Source: Rubrivivax sp. (lineage in GTDB: Bacteria > Pseudomonadota > Gammaproteobacteria > Burkholderiales > Burkholderiaceae_C). Taken from it: a stretch of DNA of 64,000 bases. The position numbers and the translations under genes are program-made. The DNA lies in contig JAIXRN010000094.1 of NCBI GenBank assembly GCA_027485165.1, positions 1 to 64,000 on the forward strand, given 5' to 3'. How positions within the stretch are numbered: position 1 is the stretch's first letter; the number at the start of each line of letters is the position of its first letter. Positions 61,075 through 64,000 of this stretch are shown piece by piece. Under the pieces are notes generated by a model. It did no database searches, had not been told where the DNA came from, and worked only from the letters and a program-made list of their open reading frames with translations.

Positions 61075-62796
61075 CTACTTGCCCAGCACGCCCAGCTGCT
61101 TGTTGATGAACCACTGCTGCGCGATCGACAGCAGGTTGTTCGTCAGCCAGTACAGCACCAGGCCGGCCGGGAAGAAGAAGAACATGAAGCCGAAGGCCAG
61201 CGGCATGATCCACATCAGCTTGGCCTGCATCGGGTCGGGCGGGGTCGGGTTCAGCCACACCTGCAGCAGCGAAGACAGCGTCATCAGGATGGGCAGGATG
61301 AACCAGGGGTCCTTGTCCGACAGGTCGGTGATCCAGCCGATCCAGGGCGCGTTGCGCATCTCCACGCTGGACAGCAGCACCCAGTACAGCGCGATGAAGA
61401 AAGGCATCTGCACGACGATGGGCAAGCAGCCGCCCAACGGGTTGACCTTTTCTTCGCGGTAGATTTTCATCATCTCCTGCTGCATCTGCTGCGGCTTGTC
61501 CTTCAGCCGCTCGCGCATCTCGGTGATCTTGGGCGTGATGCCCTTCATCTTGGCCATGCTGCGGTAGGCGCTGGCGTTCAGCCAGTAGAAGGCGGCCTTC
61601 AACACCACCACCAGGGCGACGATGGCCCAGCCCCAGTTGCCCAGCACGCTGTGCAGCTGCGTCAACAGCCAGAACAGGGGCTTGGACAGCACGGTCAGCC
61701 AGCCGTAGTCCTTCACCAGTTCCAGGCCCGGGGCCAGCGCCGCCAGCTTGTTTTCTTCCTGCGGGCCCGCAAACAGCGTCGCCTCGTGCACCTGGGTAGC
61801 GCCCGGCACCACTTCACCCAGCGGCAGCACCATGGCCACGGTGTAATGGTCGGGGCGGCCACCGGCAGCGGGAATGTAGGCGGTGCGGAATTCGCGTTGC
61901 ACCTTGCCCTGTAGCAACCAGGCGCTGGCGAAGTAGTGCTGCACCATGCCCACCCAGCCGTTGTCGGCGGTCTTGTCGATGTTGACGCTGCCCTTGGCGA
62001 TGTCCTTGAAATCGACCTTCTTGAACTTGCTGGCGTCGGTGTAGACGGCCGGGCCGGTGAAGGTGAAGTAGAAAGCGCTTTCACCTTCGGGCGGCGTGCC
62101 GTCGCGCGCCAGCTGCAGGTAAAGCTGCGGCGACACCGGCGCGCTGCCGCCATTGATGAATTCGTGCTTCACGCCGATGGTGAATTGCCCGCGTCGCAGG
62201 GTGTAGGTCTTGGCCAGCTTGCGGCCGTCCACCACGGGCGATTCAAAGCGGATCGAGATCTCGTCAGCGCCGGCTGCCAGGTTGCGTTCACCCGGCACCA
62301 CGGTCATGGTGGTCTGGTGGTTGGGCAGCTGCACACCCGCTTGCGATGTGACGAGGCCGGTCTGCGCCACGTACAAGCGCTTCGCCGACTGGTCCATCAG
62401 CACAACGTTGCCGCCGTTGCGGTTGTGGTCGCGGTAGCCCAGCAGTTCCAGGCGCACCAGGGTGCCGCCCAGGCTGTCGAAGGTGGCTTTGACAGCGTCG
62501 GTGGTCACGATCACCTGCTCGGTGCCGGCCACGCCTGCGGGTGCAGCCGGCACGCCGGGCACGCCCGGCGCTGCGGCCGCGCCAGGCACCGCTGCGGCCG
62601 GCGCGGGTAGAGCCCCTGGCGCGCCAGGCGACGCCACGGAAGTGCCCGGTGCCGTGCCGGCACCGGCGCTGGCCACTGGGCGGGCAGCGCCGCCGAAAAG
62701 GGACGGTTGGCCGGTGTGCTTCTGCCAGGCGTCCCACAACAGGACGAGCGACATCGTGAAAACCACCCACAGCAGGGTGCGGCGCATATCGGTCAT
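61075..62796 (-). CDS. yidC: Membrane protein insertase YidC
   Basis: 573 residues: N-terminal TM (MRRTLLWVVFTMSLVLLWDAW), an Ala/Pro/Gly-rich linker, a periplasmic beta-supersandwich domain (about 95-340) and the conserved Oxa1-type five-helix core (about 355-560) with GNWGWAIVALVVVLKAAFYWL and the hydrophilic-groove Arg in LNASAYRSMAKMK. Overlaps yidD by ATGA. Confidence 0.97.
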   Translation of the reverse strand: MTDMRRTLLWVVFTMSLVLLWDAWQKHTGQPSLFGGAARPVASAGAGTAPGTSVASPGAPGALPAPAAAVPGAAAAPGVPGVPAAPAGVAGTEQVIVTTDAVKATFDSLGGTLVRLELLGYRDHNRNGGNVVLMDQSAKRLYVAQTGLVTSQAGVQLPNHQTTMTVVPGERNLAAGADEISIRFESPVVDGRKLAKTYTLRRGQFTIGVKHEFINGGSAPVSPQLYLQLARDGTPPEGESAFYFTFTGPAVYTDASKFKKVDFKDIAKGSVNIDKTADNGWVGMVQHYFASAWLLQGKVQREFRTAYIPAAGGRPDHYTVAMVLPLGEVVPGATQVHEATLFAGPQEENKLAALAPGLELVKDYGWLTVLSKPLFWLLTQLHSVLGNWGWAIVALVVVLKAAFYWLNASAYRSMAKMKGITPKITEMRERLKDKPQQMQQEMMKIYREEKVNPLGGCLPIVVQMPFFIALYWVLLSSVEMRNAPWIGWITDLSDKDPWFILPILMTLSSLLQVWLNPTPPDPMQAKLMWIMPLAFGFMFFFFPAGLVLYWLTNNLLSIAQQWFINKQLGVLGK

Positions 62797-63341
62797 GGAA
62801 GGGTCCGGGGGGAAGCTGGAGGTGTCGGTGGCTGCCGGGGCTGCGAAGCGGCCACCGGTCGATTCTGTTCAGGCATTGTCGGTGCCTGGCGGCGCACAAC
62901 AGGCTCAGTGGGGTCGACCAGGCCCGTGAACAGGCTGGCTGGCGGGTGCAAGCCCTGTTCGGGCTGGCCGACGGTCTGCGCTTGCGCACCTTCAGCTGAC
63001 CCTGGCAGGGCGCCGTTCAGGCCGAAGTGGGGAGGAACCGGGTCCACCCCCCCTGCACACCAGGGATGGCAGCGCATGATCCGCCAGGCGCCGAGTGCGC
63101 TGCCGCGCACGGCACCGTGGGCCTGAAGGGCTTGCAGGGTGTAGGCAGAACAGCTGGGTTCGAAGCGGCAGGCGTTGCCCAGCCAGGGTTTCAAGAGCAG
63201 TCGGTACGTGCGGACGATCGCGATCAACAGGCCCTGCGGCAAGCGTTGCCAATGGCTCAGGTGCCCTGCCGCGGCCCGCACCGTGCGACGCCAGGGAGTG
63301 GCCAGATCATCGCCCGGCTCGTCTTCATGCGCAGGCGTCAC
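62793..63341 (-). CDS. yidD: Membrane protein insertion efficiency factor YidD
   Basis: 182 residues starting at a GTG overlapping the rnpA stop (GTGA). The YidD core (about 40-110) has RLLLKPWLGNACRFEPSCS and MRCHPWCAGGVDPVP. At 70-90 residues the family is usually half this size; here a ~35-residue N-terminal and ~70-residue Pro/Gln-rich C-terminal extension are added. Confidence 0.93.
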   Translation of the reverse strand: MTPAHEDEPGDDLATPWRRTVRAAAGHLSHWQRLPQGLLIAIVRTYRLLLKPWLGNACRFEPSCSAYTLQALQAHGAVRGSALGAWRIMRCHPWCAGGVDPVPPHFGLNGALPGSAEGAQAQTVGQPEQGLHPPASLFTGLVDPTEPVVRRQAPTMPEQNRPVAASQPRQPPTPPASPRTLP

Positions 63342-63895
63342 GTCACCGCTTTGCGAGATGTGCCGTCGGGGCAGACCGGTGGCTGAGCGTGTACCCGGCC
63401 CGGTTGACTGGCGTGCGCCAGCAACAGGCCGATTTCCGCCCGTGCCGCGGTGGCCAGGGCGTCAGACCGCGCAGATGGGAACTGGCTCACAGCAAAAGGT
63501 GAGCGCAGGCGCACCAGCCATTGCCCGGGGGGCAAGCTGGCAGCGTGCTGCCCCATCAGCGCCCGGATCTGGCGCTTCAACAGATTGCGGGTCACCGCGC
63601 GCCGGGCATGGCGCTTGGGCACAACGCACCCCCACCAGAGGCCTTTTCCGCCCCAGGCCGTCAAGTCATCCACAGGCTCGGGCTGTAAGCGTGACGATCC
63701 TGTGGATAAGTCTGTGGTCAAACTTGGGACGGTAGCCCGTCCAGGCGGCTTGTGCGCCGGCAAGGGCGGCTGCGGCAGATGATGCAAAGCGAAGTGAGCA
63801 CTGCGCGACCGCGTCGGTGCGGCCAGCACGCGCTGGAAGTCAACCGACTGTTGCAGGCGTTCAATCAAGGCTGCCCACCCGGCATGGCCATGCAC
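63338..63895 (-). CDS. rnpA: Ribonuclease P protein component
   Basis: 185 residues (E. coli form is 119). The conserved RNA-binding core is VVPKRHARRAVTRNLLKRQIR, preceded by VDFQRVLA. A Pro/Ser/Thr-rich insertion at about residues 42-85 and a C-terminal tail explain the length. The insertion codes for LST (residues 63-65) and PVDD (74-77) within DnaA-box sequences. The GTG at 63895 is the only suitable in-frame start after rpmH, with a 24-base gap. Confidence 0.94.
   Translation of the reverse strand: MHGHAGWAALIERLQQSVDFQRVLAAPTRSRSAHFALHHLPQPPLPAHKPPGRATVPSLTTDLSTGSSRLQPEPVDDLTAWGGKGLWWGCVVPKRHARRAVTRNLLKRQIRALMGQHAASLPPGQWLVRLRSPFAVSQFPSARSDALATAARAEIGLLLAHASQPGRVHAQPPVCPDGTSRKAVT
63666..63721. 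promoter_or_regulatory. DnaA-box cluster inside rnpA
   Basis: A perfect DnaA box TTATCCACA on the minus strand (63709-63701, plus-strand TGTGGATAA), a one-mismatch box TCATCCACA on the plus strand (63666-63674) and a two-mismatch box TGTGGTCAA (63713-63721, same orientation as the perfect one, 12 bases away). All lie in the rnpA insertion, near the presumed oriC side of rpmH. Confidence 0.6.
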
Positions 63896-63919
63896 CGCCA
63901 GCAGCGCCGGCGGCGCCGT

Positions 63920-64000
63920 TCAGACCGCCAGGCGCTTGCGGCCCTTGGCACGGCGCGCGTTGATCACGGCGCGACCACCGCGGGTCTTCATGCGAACAAG
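63920..64000 (-). CDS. rpmH: 50S ribosomal protein L34 (5' partial)
   Basis: The last 26 residues, LVRMKTRGGRAVINARRAKG then RKRLAV, match the C-terminal half of L34. The start lies beyond the window edge. First gene of the conserved rpmH-rnpA series. Confidence 0.95.
   Translation of the reverse strand, partial: LVRMKTRGGRAVINARRAKGRKRLAV

Overview
The window is high-GC chromosomal DNA with short intergenic gaps and many overlapping start/stop codons. The right end carries the partial rpmH, rnpA, yidD, yidC, mnmE series that lies next to dnaA/oriC in beta-proteobacteria. The pilT/pilU pair divergent from yggS, UbiA, PutA, an Lrp regulator, OxyR-Dps, three PEP-CTERM proteins and a recurrent palindromic GC repeat together suggest the order Burkholderiales (a Rubrivivax/Leptothrix/Ideonella-like lineage). 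This assignment is inferred from gene content only. No rRNA, tRNA, CRISPR array, prophage or IS transposase was seen.

Layout. 1-2.8 kb: C-terminal part of a large beta-repeat PEP-CTERM surface protein. 2.8-5.1 kb: Tat-exported MBL-fold hydrolase and a YdjM-type membrane protein. 5.1-9.7 kb: aroG behind an aromatic leader peptide and attenuator hairpin, ilvA, tldD and a small exported protein. 9.7-13.4 kb: rsmI, yraN, diaA-like and dolP, the E. coli yraL-yraP neighbourhood with a PepSY/cytochrome b561 pair inserted. 13.4-17.3 kb: a 3-hydroxyisobutyrate-dehydrogenase-like enzyme, pilU, pilT and yggS. 17.6-27.7 kb: two adjacent gene duplications, namely two secreted subtilases ending in seven GLVMSE hexapeptides and two membrane PAS-GGDEF-EAL proteins. 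27.8-36.2 kb: PEP-CTERM protein, Lrp regulator with divergent putA, a long imperfect inverted repeat, cnoX, a DUF4397-like lipoprotein and a TIR-transmembrane protein. 36.2-44.1 kb: gdhA, a TPR regulator-like protein, PEP-CTERM protein overlapping proC, two lipoproteins, ubiA and psuG. 44.1-51 kb: prfC, dps, oxyR, a small hypothetical protein, recG. 50-53.5 kb: queA, sugar dehydrogenase, tgt. 53.5-57.4 kb: two exported proteins and a histidine kinase/response regulator pair whose upstream region carries six TGANC elements at exact 11-bp period. 57.4-64 kb: CPBP protease, rlmJ, MOSC protein, mnmE, yidC, yidD, rnpA and rpmH (partial).

The best candidates for new biology are the GLVMSE subtilase pair beside the c-di-GMP gene pair, the FYFSYFWF leader peptide before aroG, the 11-bp phased operator array before the two-component system, and DnaA-box sequences embedded in an rnpA insertion, one of them using a TTA codon that should be rare at this GC content. 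The only stretch of about 300 bases without a gene (32188-32494) is almost entirely filled by the inverted-repeat element.
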